DNA of 36,173 nucleotides, taken from positions 1 through 36,173 of the IMG/VR virus record IMGVR_UViG_3300047362_000015; one strand, 5' to 3'. The position numbers and the translations under genes are program-made. This DNA comes from a virus. How positions within the stretch are numbered: position 1 is the first letter of the stretch; each line of letters opens with the position of its first letter. Of the stretch, positions 24,273 to 30,886 are shown piece by piece. The notes beneath the pieces were generated by a model, which was not told the origin of the DNA, did no database searches, and saw nothing but the letters and a program-made list of their open reading frames with translations.

Positions 24273-26575
24273 CAGCTCATCTCCCCAACTCTGCCCGTTG
24301 ACACGAGGCCTTTGCGCTCCCTGCGCTGGCTTGGGCTGTGATATACAATTTCTTCCAGCAGACCTTCGTCATTCCACTGGCGCAGAATTGTCTTTGCCTG
24401 CCCTGCTGACTTTGTGTGGTCTAGGTCTGAGAACCTGTAATTTGTGATGACTGCGCCGACCCAGCGCTGCTTGTCCTGCGGCCTGATAGAATACTTCTCA
24501 CCGTCCTCTGGGCCTTTGTCGATCAGGTCCAGCATATTGTTAACCACACGGGTTGTCATGCCCGCCCACTGATCGGGCAGCTTAAACTCAACGGCCACGC
24601 CAACATATTCGCCGTTGTCTAGCTGCGTGCTGACCATGCGGCGATAGATTGCCTTGTCAGCTGGCAATGGTGCCGAAAGATTAGCTTTGCCATCGTCCAC
24701 CCGGAACACACCCGTCGCGCTGGCTTCTGGCACACCGAGCGCCACTGCGTCCTCAAACTTAACTTTATTGATAACTCTGGCGGCTCTAGCTGCGCCAATC
24801 AGTGAACCTGCGCCGCGCACCGAGTCAATGTCAGCGTCCTCACCGTTGCCCTTGCGCACATGATGAACCACATGCACGGCACAGCCAGCCTCTCTAGCCA
24901 GCTGGCGCAGCATGGCGACAACCTTCTGCACACTCATATTGGAATTCTCATTGACTTCGTGCGTTGAGATAAATGGGTCGATTATCACGAGGCCGATGTT
25001 GTTTGCCTTAATCTTGTCTCGCATGTGGCATAGGAAGGCGTCATTGGTCTCAATGCCATCTCTTGTTTCCGCAGCAAGCGTGATGCCGATTGTGTCTTCG
25101 GCGTCCATGAATAGTTTGCCTGCGATTTCGGGGTGCGTGACGTTGTGTTGCTTCATGGCGGCGGCCAGCCTGATCTGCATTTCTGTCATATCGTCCTCCA
25201 AATTGACGATCCAAACATTTGTTGACTCATGCACCTTCTCACCCAGCAGTGGCCGCCCCGTCACCACAGCTAACGCCTCCACCATTGTGAGCGAAGTCTT
25301 GCCGATGCCCCCGGCAGATGCCGTGACGCTAACAAAGCCTCGAATGTGGTGATGCCCGTAAATCCACCGCCTGCGAGGTAAACTTGCTTCGTTGATAGTT
25401 CCGACGGGTGTTGGCCATTCGAGCTTGGGTGCAGGCTCAGGTTGGCTCTCAGGCTCAATCTCAGGGTCAGGTATAGTGTCAAAGTCATCCAGCCCGTCAT
25501 CTGGCTCCGGCAGCTGCTGGTTGACCTCATCAAACTTGCCTGGCCGCAGCTCGGCGGCGTAAGTACGCACGGCGGCTCGCATGTCGTTGTCATGTTCGAA
25601 ATAGCAGTATAGATCGAAAGCATCACCCCAGCAAAACTCTGCGCTGGTTTGGCCTATGCCTGCCGCTCGGTCTGAGCCTGACAGGCTGACCCAATGCGTG
25701 CCGAAATCTTTGGTGGCGTGCGAGCCAGATGTCTGCATGGGTGAGCGGTAGCTGTCTGATCGGCCCAGCTTTTCGTAACCGTGGCGCAGCATCATGTCAG
25801 CTATTGTATTACTACGGTTGAACTCTGCAACTGGATCAACGTCATCAAAATCTTTTCGCTTTTCTTCGCGTTGCTGTGCGCGCAGCTGACGCTCTGCGGC
25901 GGCTCGTTCAGCTGCGATGGCTTCATTCTTGCGACGGAACTCTAGGTTCGCCCAGATTTTGCTTTCGGCTGGGATAAGCAATCCCTCGCCGCGATTGCGC
26001 AGGCCGTGATAAAACTGCGGCTGGCCTAAGTTGTCTCTGCGCGCTGGAGGCACGTTTGGCAGGTAGATCGGCTGACCTGTGCGCGAGAGTGCGGCGTCGC
26101 ATGTGATGCCTTCCTGCTGCATTAGGTCAAATAGTGCGAGCTGGGCGTCAACGTAATCCTCGCCGCTGATCGGCTCTGACAGCGGGATAAGTGCGCGCCA
26201 CTTGCGGTTATCTTCAGTGGCCCCGGATGACGAATAGATGAGTGCGGATGCGTTGCCTGTGACACGCTCAACGGCGGTCTTCACTTCGGTCAGCGATGGG
26301 TCACCCTCGTCAACGTCAATGGCCAGCATCCAGTATTCGCCGCGCTCACGCTGGGCGGCGTGGCTTCGGCCATCATGCTCGCGGTAAGTTGACGGAATGA
26401 AAAACTTTGCGTCGGCCTTTTCGGTCGCCTGCGGTTCGCTTACCAATTTGGCAATTTCGGCTATCGTGATGCCGTCATATTGCGACCCAGCTTCATTGAT
26501 GCGAGTGTCGCGCGCACCAGCTGCAATCAGCATGTGTTTCTTGCCAACTTCGCTTGTCTTTGTTAGTCTGTGCAT
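24272..26575 (-). CDS. Primase-helicase: AEP-type primase fused to RepA/DnaB-like ATPase
   Basis: A 767-residue replication protein. The N-terminal part looks like an archaeo-eukaryotic (PrimPol-type) primase: the metal-binding DxD in AIDVDEGD near residue 87, then ALIYSSSG and KWRALIPL, and SRTGQPIYLPN near 165. A linker rich in charged residues and an acidic Pro/Glu stretch follow (about 355-385). The C-terminal part is a RecA-like ATPase with Walker A SAGGIGKTS near 420-428 and Walker B LVIIDPF near 530, plus a VVHHVRKG stretch. It would unwind DNA and make primers. I chose the ATG at 26575, preceded by AAAGG, over one at 26593. With no phage polymerase visible, it would recruit the host's. 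Confidence 0.85.
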   Translation of the reverse strand: MHRLTKTSEVGKKHMLIAAGARDTRINEAGSQYDGITIAEIAKLVSEPQATEKADAKFFIPSTYREHDGRSHAAQRERGEYWMLAIDVDEGDPSLTEVKTAVERVTGNASALIYSSSGATEDNRKWRALIPLSEPISGEDYVDAQLALFDLMQQEGITCDAALSRTGQPIYLPNVPPARRDNLGQPQFYHGLRNRGEGLLIPAESKIWANLEFRRKNEAIAAERAAAERQLRAQQREEKRKDFDDVDPVAEFNRSNTIADMMLRHGYEKLGRSDSYRSPMQTSGSHATKDFGTHWVSLSGSDRAAGIGQTSAEFCWGDAFDLYCYFEHDNDMRAAVRTYAAELRPGKFDEVNQQLPEPDDGLDDFDTIPDPEIEPESQPEPAPKLEWPTPVGTINEASLPRRRWIYGHHHIRGFVSVTASAGGIGKTSLTMVEALAVVTGRPLLGEKVHESTNVWIVNLEDDMTEMQIRLAAAMKQHNVTHPEIAGKLFMDAEDTIGITLAAETRDGIETNDAFLCHMRDKIKANNIGLVIIDPFISTHEVNENSNMSVQKVVAMLRQLAREAGCAVHVVHHVRKGNGEDADIDSVRGAGSLIGAARAARVINKVKFEDAVALGVPEASATGVFRVDDGKANLSAPLPADKAIYRRMVSTQLDNGEYVGVAVEFKLPDQWAGMTTRVVNNMLDLIDKGPEDGEKYSIRPQDKQRWVGAVITNYRFSDLDHTKSAGQAKTILRQWNDEGLLEEIVYHSPSQRRERKGLVSTGRVGEMS

Positions 26576-26620
26576 GTTCGGACCTTTCTCCATCCAATCG
26601 TGGGTTCGCTTTCATGGTGT

Positions 26621-26657
26621 CCCCCGGCAGCGTCCCAACTGCCGGGGGTTTTCTTTT
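26621..26657 (+). terminator. Strong hairpin with plus-strand T-run between SSB and primase-helicase
   Basis: CCCCCGGCAG (26621-26630) pairs perfectly with CTGCCGGGGG (26639-26648), and TTTTCTTTT follows on the plus strand. Read on the plus strand it is a textbook intrinsic terminator, yet both adjacent genes are on the minus strand. On the minus strand the hairpin is not followed by Ts, so there it would act only as an RNA structure between two cistrons. Confidence 0.65.
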
Positions 26658-26659
26658 GC

Positions 26660-27298
26660 TTAAAATGGTATTTCGTCCTCTATATCGGCTTGCGCTGGTG
26701 CTGCCTGCGGCGCAGGCGCAGCGGCTGGACCAAAGTCATCGAGAGCTTCATCAACGCCGCCAGACATTGTTGTTGGCACTTCGTCAAAGTCATCTAAACC
26801 GCCGCCACCATAAACTGCGTGCGTGACTTGCACGGTATCTATGAGCAAGCTGACGCCGCCGATGCCTTCTGGATCTGTCACGGGGTACGCAGTTACCTTG
26901 ATGCTACCCTTTGAGCCACCCCAGAACGCCGTGTCCGCCAGCGGTTGCTTCATGCCGTCAATGACGCGAGGCTTTTCGTTCTGCTGGCCTTGGCTGTTTG
27001 TGCCATTACGCTTGGCGCGGAACTCATAGTTGCCGCTGTCCAGCTTTTTCATGCCGAAGACTTTGGTGAATGCAGCTTTGGTTTGGCACGTCTCGTAATG
27101 TGCCTTCAGCTCTGCGTGCAGCGTCTTTGCGTCATCGGCGGTCATTTCCCAAGCAATTGAGTAAGCTGCGTTTGACGCCGTTGGCGCGCACTCTTCGCTT
27201 TTCTTTTCGGACGTGTTGTAACGATACGTCCCGTTTAGCCGGGGATACTTAAATTCCACGTTGCGGATCATTACTGGTTTGAAGTCTGTTTTAGCCAT
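26660..27298 (-). CDS. Single-stranded DNA-binding protein (Enc34/DUF2815-like)
   Basis: A 212-residue protein that would coat ssDNA during replication and recombination. The opening RNVEFKYPRLNGTYRYNTSEKK, the central region with KVFGMKKLDSGNYEFRAKRNG and GMKQPLADTAFWGGSKGSIKV, and the strand IGGVSLLIDTVQVTH fit the DUF2815/Enc34 ssDNA-binding family. The C-terminus is a flexible Ala/Pro/Gln-rich tail ending ADIEDEIPF, the acidic-plus-Phe tip that SSBs use to recruit partners. It lies between the exonuclease and primase-helicase genes, with GGAG upstream. Confidence 0.8.
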   Translation of the reverse strand: MAKTDFKPVMIRNVEFKYPRLNGTYRYNTSEKKSEECAPTASNAAYSIAWEMTADDAKTLHAELKAHYETCQTKAAFTKVFGMKKLDSGNYEFRAKRNGTNSQGQQNEKPRVIDGMKQPLADTAFWGGSKGSIKVTAYPVTDPEGIGGVSLLIDTVQVTHAVYGGGGLDDFDEVPTTMSGGVDEALDDFGPAAAPAPQAAPAQADIEDEIPF

Positions 27299-27317
27299 CT
27301 GTTTTTCTCCAAGCTAT

Positions 27318-28121
27318 TTAAAGTTCGACTGCATCTAAACGCAGCCATCGTGGCAGATCAATCACATTAGTTTGATCTGACCAACCAGTGTCCCACTTCT
27401 GGGCCTCGTTGGCTTTTGCAATCTTGCGCAGGGTCATATGCATTTCGCCTTTGGCCCAGTCAAGATATTCCTCATGTATGATATTTGTCGAGATCGCGTG
27501 TCCGCCAGTTTTCTCAACATGAACAAACACAAACTGTGACGCCTCATAGCCAGCCTGCTCCAAGCAGTGCATATAGAAGGCTTGCTGAATTGCGTAATTG
27601 TAGCCTGACGGCCCCATATCTTTCGCAACGCCGCGCGGTGAAGCGTCCTGACACGTCTTGAGATCATACAGGACACCTTTTGCATCCCAATAGCTATCCG
27701 GGCGACATTTGATTTTCAGCTCGGTCTCAGGGTCAGTGGCAAAGAAGCTGGCTTCGTTGACCGTTGTTGGCCCAGCCATGCGTTGCCCCACTGGATGAAA
27801 CAGCACGCTATCGGCAATATTCCGCGCAAGGTCATAGTCTGAGGCGGTCAGCAAAGTTTGATCGTTTGCCTGCGCTTCCTCATAGGCTTCCGTCCAAGCC
27901 TTGCCTCGGCGTGTCTCCGGCCCACGCACGACGCTTTTGCCGTCTTCTAGCACCATTGCGTGTACGGCGGTTCCCATGTCGAAGACCGGGCTTGAGCTGT
28001 ATGTCTTCGCCTTCCAGTGGGCGAGTGACTTGCTGTGGACCATCTTAACGTCAGATGACGATGTGTAGTCTTTCTTGGCGTGGTATCCTGTGTTGGATAG
28101 TTTGTCGGCAGGTATCATCAT
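27318..28121 (-). CDS. RecE/exonuclease VIII-like PD-(D/E)XK exonuclease
   Basis: A 267-residue nuclease of the exonuclease VIII type (PDDEXK, DUF3799-like). Visible residues are His 54 in GTAVHAMVLE, Glu 123 in NEASFF, Asp 142 in CRPDSYW, and Asp 153/Lys 155 in LYDLKTCQDAS, the metal-binding core. It digests one strand of dsDNA to make 3' overhangs for annealing. The adjacent SSB may supply ssDNA binding, but no RecT/Beta annealase is visible. The start overlaps the preceding nuclease gene by 4 nt. Confidence 0.85.
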   Translation of the reverse strand: MMIPADKLSNTGYHAKKDYTSSSDVKMVHSKSLAHWKAKTYSSSPVFDMGTAVHAMVLEDGKSVVRGPETRRGKAWTEAYEEAQANDQTLLTASDYDLARNIADSVLFHPVGQRMAGPTTVNEASFFATDPETELKIKCRPDSYWDAKGVLYDLKTCQDASPRGVAKDMGPSGYNYAIQQAFYMHCLEQAGYEASQFVFVHVEKTGGHAISTNIIHEEYLDWAKGEMHMTLRKIAKANEAQKWDTGWSDQTNVIDLPRWLRLDAVEL

Positions 28122-28507
28122 TGCATTGCCTCCCTTGCAATGTAGCAGAAGGTCTCAAAGTCTACCTCTGCCGTGTAATCGTGATCGCAATCAGTCAACG
28201 CAGCCAGAGGGATCACACACCGCATTGGCTTGCGGTCGTATTTGTAAATCAGGCACGGCATCTTTTGCTCACGCTCAGCGGCTATTTTGACTTGTTCCCA
28301 CCATGCAGGCGCACCGCCGATTGGGCCGTCCTTGTATCGCTTTAGTTCCAAGGTGAACGGGAACGCCGGGTCATCTGGGATTAGGTCTGCGTGAGCGCCA
28401 GCGCGGTATTGCTCAAGGTCGCGCTTAAAACCTATGCCAAGCTCATCGCGCAAGGCGTTGGCTGTCTCGCGTTCAAAATTTGCGCCCTTGTTGCGCCCGT
28501 TGACCAT
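28118..28507 (-). CDS. PD-(D/E)XK nuclease, possible Holliday-junction resolvase
   Basis: A 129-residue nuclease candidate. NKGANFERETANAL carries a conserved Glu (12), HADLIPDD an Asp (41), and FTLELKRYKDG the Glu-x-Lys (54-56) of the PD-(D/E)XK core. Size and spacing fit small phage resolvases that cut branched DNA before packaging. It overlaps the RHH gene by one base and the exonuclease gene by 4 nt, so it is part of the recombination operon. A restriction-like or homing role cannot be excluded. Confidence 0.75.
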   Translation of the reverse strand: MVNGRNKGANFERETANALRDELGIGFKRDLEQYRAGAHADLIPDDPAFPFTLELKRYKDGPIGGAPAWWEQVKIAAEREQKMPCLIYKYDRKPMRCVIPLAALTDCDHDYTAEVDFETFCYIAREAMQ

Positions 28508-28668
28508 TAGTCAGCTCGCGGCTGCTCTGGCTGGATGCCGGAGTTAAATGCTGCGGTTAAAGCTGCCGATCTAATAAACGTGGCCAGCGCCATGCCCTTA
28601 TGCTCAGCCGCTAGTGTCAGCACAACATGCTGCGACTCGGTCAATACGATCCGACTTTCCTTTTTCAT
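28507..28668 (-). CDS. Small ribbon-helix-helix repressor candidate
   Basis: A 53-residue protein (MKKESRIVLTESQHVVLTLA ...) with a short strand, then helix-turn-helix spacing ending GMALATFIRSAALTAAF, the pattern of Arc/MetJ-type RHH proteins. A strong TTGGAGGG site precedes the ATG. It is the first gene after the divergent control region, which has repeated TAGGA(C/T)G motifs, one lying on the predicted -10 box. Autoregulation and control of both divergent transcripts is a natural inference. It overlaps the next gene by one base. Confidence 0.7.
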   Translation of the reverse strand: MKKESRIVLTESQHVVLTLAAEHKGMALATFIRSAALTAAFNSGIQPEQPRAD

Positions 28669-28691
28669 GTCACCCTCCAAGGTTAATTTGA

Positions 28692-28751
28692 TAGGACGTT
28701 ACATCCTAAAAAAAGTTAGTGCAAGTGCAAATTAGGCATTTACATAGGATG
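28692..28751. promoter_or_regulatory. Three TAGGA(C/T)G operator-like repeats
   Basis: TAGGACG (28692-28698), its inverted partner CATCCTA (28702-28708) and TAGGATG (28745-28751). The first two form an inverted repeat with a 3-bp centre. The middle copy covers the -10 of the minus promoter. They lie between the divergently transcribed RHH and Cys-peptidase genes, and are candidate sites for the RHH protein. Confidence 0.5.
28703..28730 (-). promoter_or_regulatory. Candidate sigma70-like promoter for the replication operon
   Basis: On the minus strand, TTGCAC (28730-28725) is a fair -35 and TAGGAT (28708-28703) a weak -10, separated by 16 bp that include a run of Ts. It lies about 35 bp upstream of the RHH start codon. 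A second TTGCAC directly follows the first. Confidence 0.45.
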
Positions 28752-28800
28752 ATTTACGGATTAGTCTGATTGTATAGATAGAAACAAAGGGAACACGAAC

Positions 28801-29196
28801 ATGACTAACTTTACATATAACGATGGTGGCCGTGCCGCCTCTGGTCGCAAAGGTTCCGCTGGAGACTGCGGCGTGCGCGCCATGTCAATCGCGCTGGGCC
28901 TCGACTATGACGCCTGCTACAAAGAGCTGGCTCAAGCCAACAAGGATAACGGACGCGCCAAGTCGGTGCGCTCCGGCATCATGAAAGATGTCTACGCCGC
29001 CGTGCTTAACCGCTACGGCTGGGTCTGGCACTCAGCGCCAAAGTTTGATGGCCGCAAGGCGCGTTGCTCTGACCTGACGTTCGGCACAGTCATCGCGCGT
29101 CAGTCCCGCCACTTCGTTGCCGTGATCGACGGAGAGCCGCAGGACATCTTCGATAGTTCAGAAAAGATGGTCTATGGCTACTGGGCCAAGGCTTAA
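28801..29196 (+). CDS. Papain-like cysteine-peptidase-fold protein candidate
   Basis: A 131-residue protein with GDCGVRAMSIALGLDYDACY (Cys 23 at the start of a helix), a later SRHFVAVIDG strand with His 104, and EPQDIFDSSEKMVYGYW with Asp 115/118. Cys, then His on a strand, then Asp is the order of papain-like and related peptidase folds. Similar short phage and plasmid proteins are common and uncharacterised. It leads the only plus-strand operon and is transcribed away from the RHH gene. Upstream AAAGGGA can serve as its ribosome site. Proteolysis of host proteins is a hypothesis. A non-catalytic fold is possible. Confidence 0.75.
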   Translation: MTNFTYNDGGRAASGRKGSAGDCGVRAMSIALGLDYDACYKELAQANKDNGRAKSVRSGIMKDVYAAVLNRYGWVWHSAPKFDGRKARCSDLTFGTVIARQSRHFVAVIDGEPQDIFDSSEKMVYGYWAKA

Positions 29197-29242
29197 CGGA
29201 ACACGGGGAGCTGCGGCTCCCCACTAAACTGGGAGAAACAAA

Positions 29243-29332
29243 ATGAAACGTAAATTTGAAATCGCTGGCGAAATCTTATTTCTCTTGGCATTGTTTGCCA
29301 TGCCACTATTCATCAAGAGCGCCATGCTATGA
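29243..29332 (+). CDS. 29-residue single-pass membrane protein
   Basis: A mini-protein with a basic start (MKRKFEIAGE) and one apolar helix (ILFLLALFAMPLFI). A clear GGGAG lies 8 nt before the ATG, and the stop overlaps the next start (ATGA), which makes translation very likely. It could be an inner-membrane modulator. Function unknown. Confidence 0.65.
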   Translation: MKRKFEIAGEILFLLALFAMPLFIKSAML

Positions 29333-29496
29333 GTAATATAATCAATTGCCCCGAATGCGATGGCAAGGGCGAGGTTGAGCGTGACGTGTGGGTGCGCCAA
29401 AGTTCAACTTGGCACGGCGACTTTGAGTCTGTTATGGAAGATTGCGATAACTGTGACGGCATTGGCCAAATTGAAGCGCTGGAGGAAGACGAATGA
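29329..29496 (+). CDS. DnaJ-type zinc-finger mini-protein
   Basis: A 55-residue protein with two CxxCxGxG motifs, CPECDGKG near residue 7 and CDNCDGIG near residue 40, the pair that forms one zinc site in the central domain of DnaJ. The J domain is missing. It is acidic between and after the motifs. Its start and stop overlap its neighbours (ATGA at both ends), so it is translated with them. It may act as a stand-alone zinc adaptor or bind unfolded host proteins (inference). Confidence 0.75.
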   Translation: MSNIINCPECDGKGEVERDVWVRQSSTWHGDFESVMEDCDNCDGIGQIEALEEDE

Positions 29497-30260
29497 AATA
29501 CGATCCAGAAGCCCTCACCCGTCACGTCCTTGCCTGTGCGGATCAGGGTATGTCCCAAATTGAAGCTGCTGAATTATTGCGGGTGTCACCGTCAACAATA
29601 CATCGCATTTGTTCGGCTGCGAACATAAAACTCGAAAGGAAAAAACGTGAGTACGGACCAAACTCAGATTATTATAAAAAGGCTGGAGCGCAACAACAGC
29701 ATAATGCTGACGGAGCAGAAAACTCAGATGAGGCCAAACTTGAAGCAGCGCCTGGAGGAGCAGCAAGCGCTAATCGACGTGCTAAAGCGCGAGATGCAAA
29801 AGACGCCGCAGAGCGATTGCTTGCCAAGCTAGAAGGTGTCACCGATAAGCATGAACGCTTTGAGATCACTTACGGCCATTGCTTGTGGGAGTTTGAAACG
29901 CTCATGTATCGCCAGCGTAAACGCGAGGCTCTGCCGTCTGGTCCACGCAGGCCCACTACAATGGCCCCATCTATGCACCGCGCGGCTGAGGCGAGCAAGC
30001 AGCACAGCATCGACCAAGGCAACCGCCTGTTCTCGCTAATACCTTACGACCAGCGTGTGACTGCCGCAGAGGCCGCAGAACTTCTGGGCGATAGCGTACC
30101 GCGCACGTCAAGCTATCTCAAGAAAATGTGGGAGGCTGACAAAATCTACCGCGTGCGTGACTTTGTTGAAGTGCCGGGCTACACGAAACGCCAATGGCGT
30201 TGGGTCTTCAGCAAGCGGCCTATCCAGCCGTTAAATAACTGTTTTGAGGATGAGCAATAA
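29493..30260 (+). CDS. Helix-turn-helix DNA-binding protein
   Basis: A 255-residue protein with an N-terminal helix-turn-helix (GMSQIEAAELLRVSPSTIHRICSAANI, about residues 19-45). A low-complexity Ala/Lys/Gln linker follows (60-115), then a helical middle (FEITYGHCLWEFETLMYRQRKREAL) and a C-terminal winged-helix-like part (VTAAEAAELLGDSVPRTSSYLKKMWEADKIYRVRDFVEV). Two DNA-binding parts suggest a regulator or replication-initiator type protein. It overlaps the zinc-finger gene by 4 nt. It could regulate the late genes, but no target is evident. Confidence 0.75.
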   Translation: MKYDPEALTRHVLACADQGMSQIEAAELLRVSPSTIHRICSAANIKLERKKREYGPNSDYYKKAGAQQQHNADGAENSDEAKLEAAPGGAASANRRAKARDAKDAAERLLAKLEGVTDKHERFEITYGHCLWEFETLMYRQRKREALPSGPRRPTTMAPSMHRAAEASKQHSIDQGNRLFSLIPYDQRVTAAEAAELLGDSVPRTSSYLKKMWEADKIYRVRDFVEVPGYTKRQWRWVFSKRPIQPLNNCFEDEQ

Positions 30261-30370
30261 TGGAAGATAAGGAAATGGAGCGCATGATAAACGCAGCGGG
30301 TCTGATTGGAGCTATCTTTGGCTTCGTCTCTGGCGCTGGCTTGATGGCTATGGTGGGTATTATATTTTAG
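30260..30370 (+). CDS. 36-residue membrane protein at the end of the plus-strand operon
   Basis: A mini-protein with a charged N-terminus (MEDKEMERMINAA) and a Gly-rich apolar helix (GLIGAIFGFVSGAGLMAMVGIIF). Its ATG shares a base with the upstream stop (TAATG), so it is likely translated by re-initiation. Not recognised. Confidence 0.6.
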   Translation: MEDKEMERMINAAGLIGAIFGFVSGAGLMAMVGIIF

Positions 30371-30377
30371 TAATCGT

Positions 30378-30445
30378 GTGGGTGGCATGATGTTGGCACA
30401 TTCGGTAACGCAAAACCAATAAACGGTTACGGTTGAGCCACCCAC
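30378..30445. repeat. Long-loop inverted repeat between convergent genes
   Basis: GTGGGTGGC (30378-30386) pairs with GCCACCCAC (30437-30445), 9 bp perfect, with a 50-nt loop. Inside it GTAAC (30405-30409) pairs with GTTAC (30426-30430). A third GCCACC copy lies at 30464-30469. It may be a structured 3' end for both converging transcripts. No T-run follows on either strand. Confidence 0.45.
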
Positions 30446-30484
30446 TCAAACTTTGTAATCAAAGCCACCTCGACCCGCAAGATA

Positions 30485-30868
30485 CTATTTGAAGCTGTCG
30501 AGAGTTTTTTGCATCGACGGGCCGTCGCTTAGAAATTCTGCCTCCGAAACATATGTTGTTGTCTTGGAGATTTCGTCGCCCCGGCGAAATACTACAGCAT
30601 CCAGATCAACAGCGACAAAGGCGTAAACGTCTGACCTTGGGCCGCTCTTTTTAACTGTGTGGAATTTGTACCTTTGCTCTACTCCATGCGTTTTACTGGC
30701 GCTTTTTACTTGCAATGTGAGCGTGCGTGTATCCGTCTGTATATACGCATCATGGTCTCTGATCTGGCATAAGGTGCAGAGATAACCTGCAAGCGAAAGG
30801 CGGGCGAGTGCTAAATGCTCGCCCGCTCTGCCTACTGCCGCGCTGGCCTTCTGATCTTGGACCCGCAC
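30485..30868 (-). CDS. PD-(D/E)XK nuclease-like protein
   Basis: A 127-residue protein with RAGEHLALARL (Glu 17), RDHDAYIQT (Asp 40) and TLQVKSASK, where Gln-x-Lys (53-55) stands in the usual Glu-x-Lys place. The pattern fits group I intron-endonuclease-like or resolvase-like small PD-(D/E)XK proteins. The start is probably a GTG at 30868, because an in-frame TAA lies directly before it and no ATG is near. No clear ribosome site is present. It follows the endolysin gene by 18 nt and ends facing the plus-strand operon. Confidence 0.65.
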   Translation of the reverse strand: MRVQDQKASAAVGRAGEHLALARLSLAGYLCTLCQIRDHDAYIQTDTRTLTLQVKSASKTHGVEQRYKFHTVKKSGPRSDVYAFVAVDLDAVVFRRGDEISKTTTYVSEAEFLSDGPSMQKTLDSFK

Positions 30869-30886
30869 TTAGCTAACTTAGCTAGA

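Noticed and set aside
30378-30445. tRNA-like element between the convergent genes
   Set aside because: The outer stem has a suitable length, but there is no T-arm with a TTCGA-type loop, no recognisable anticodon stem and no D-arm.
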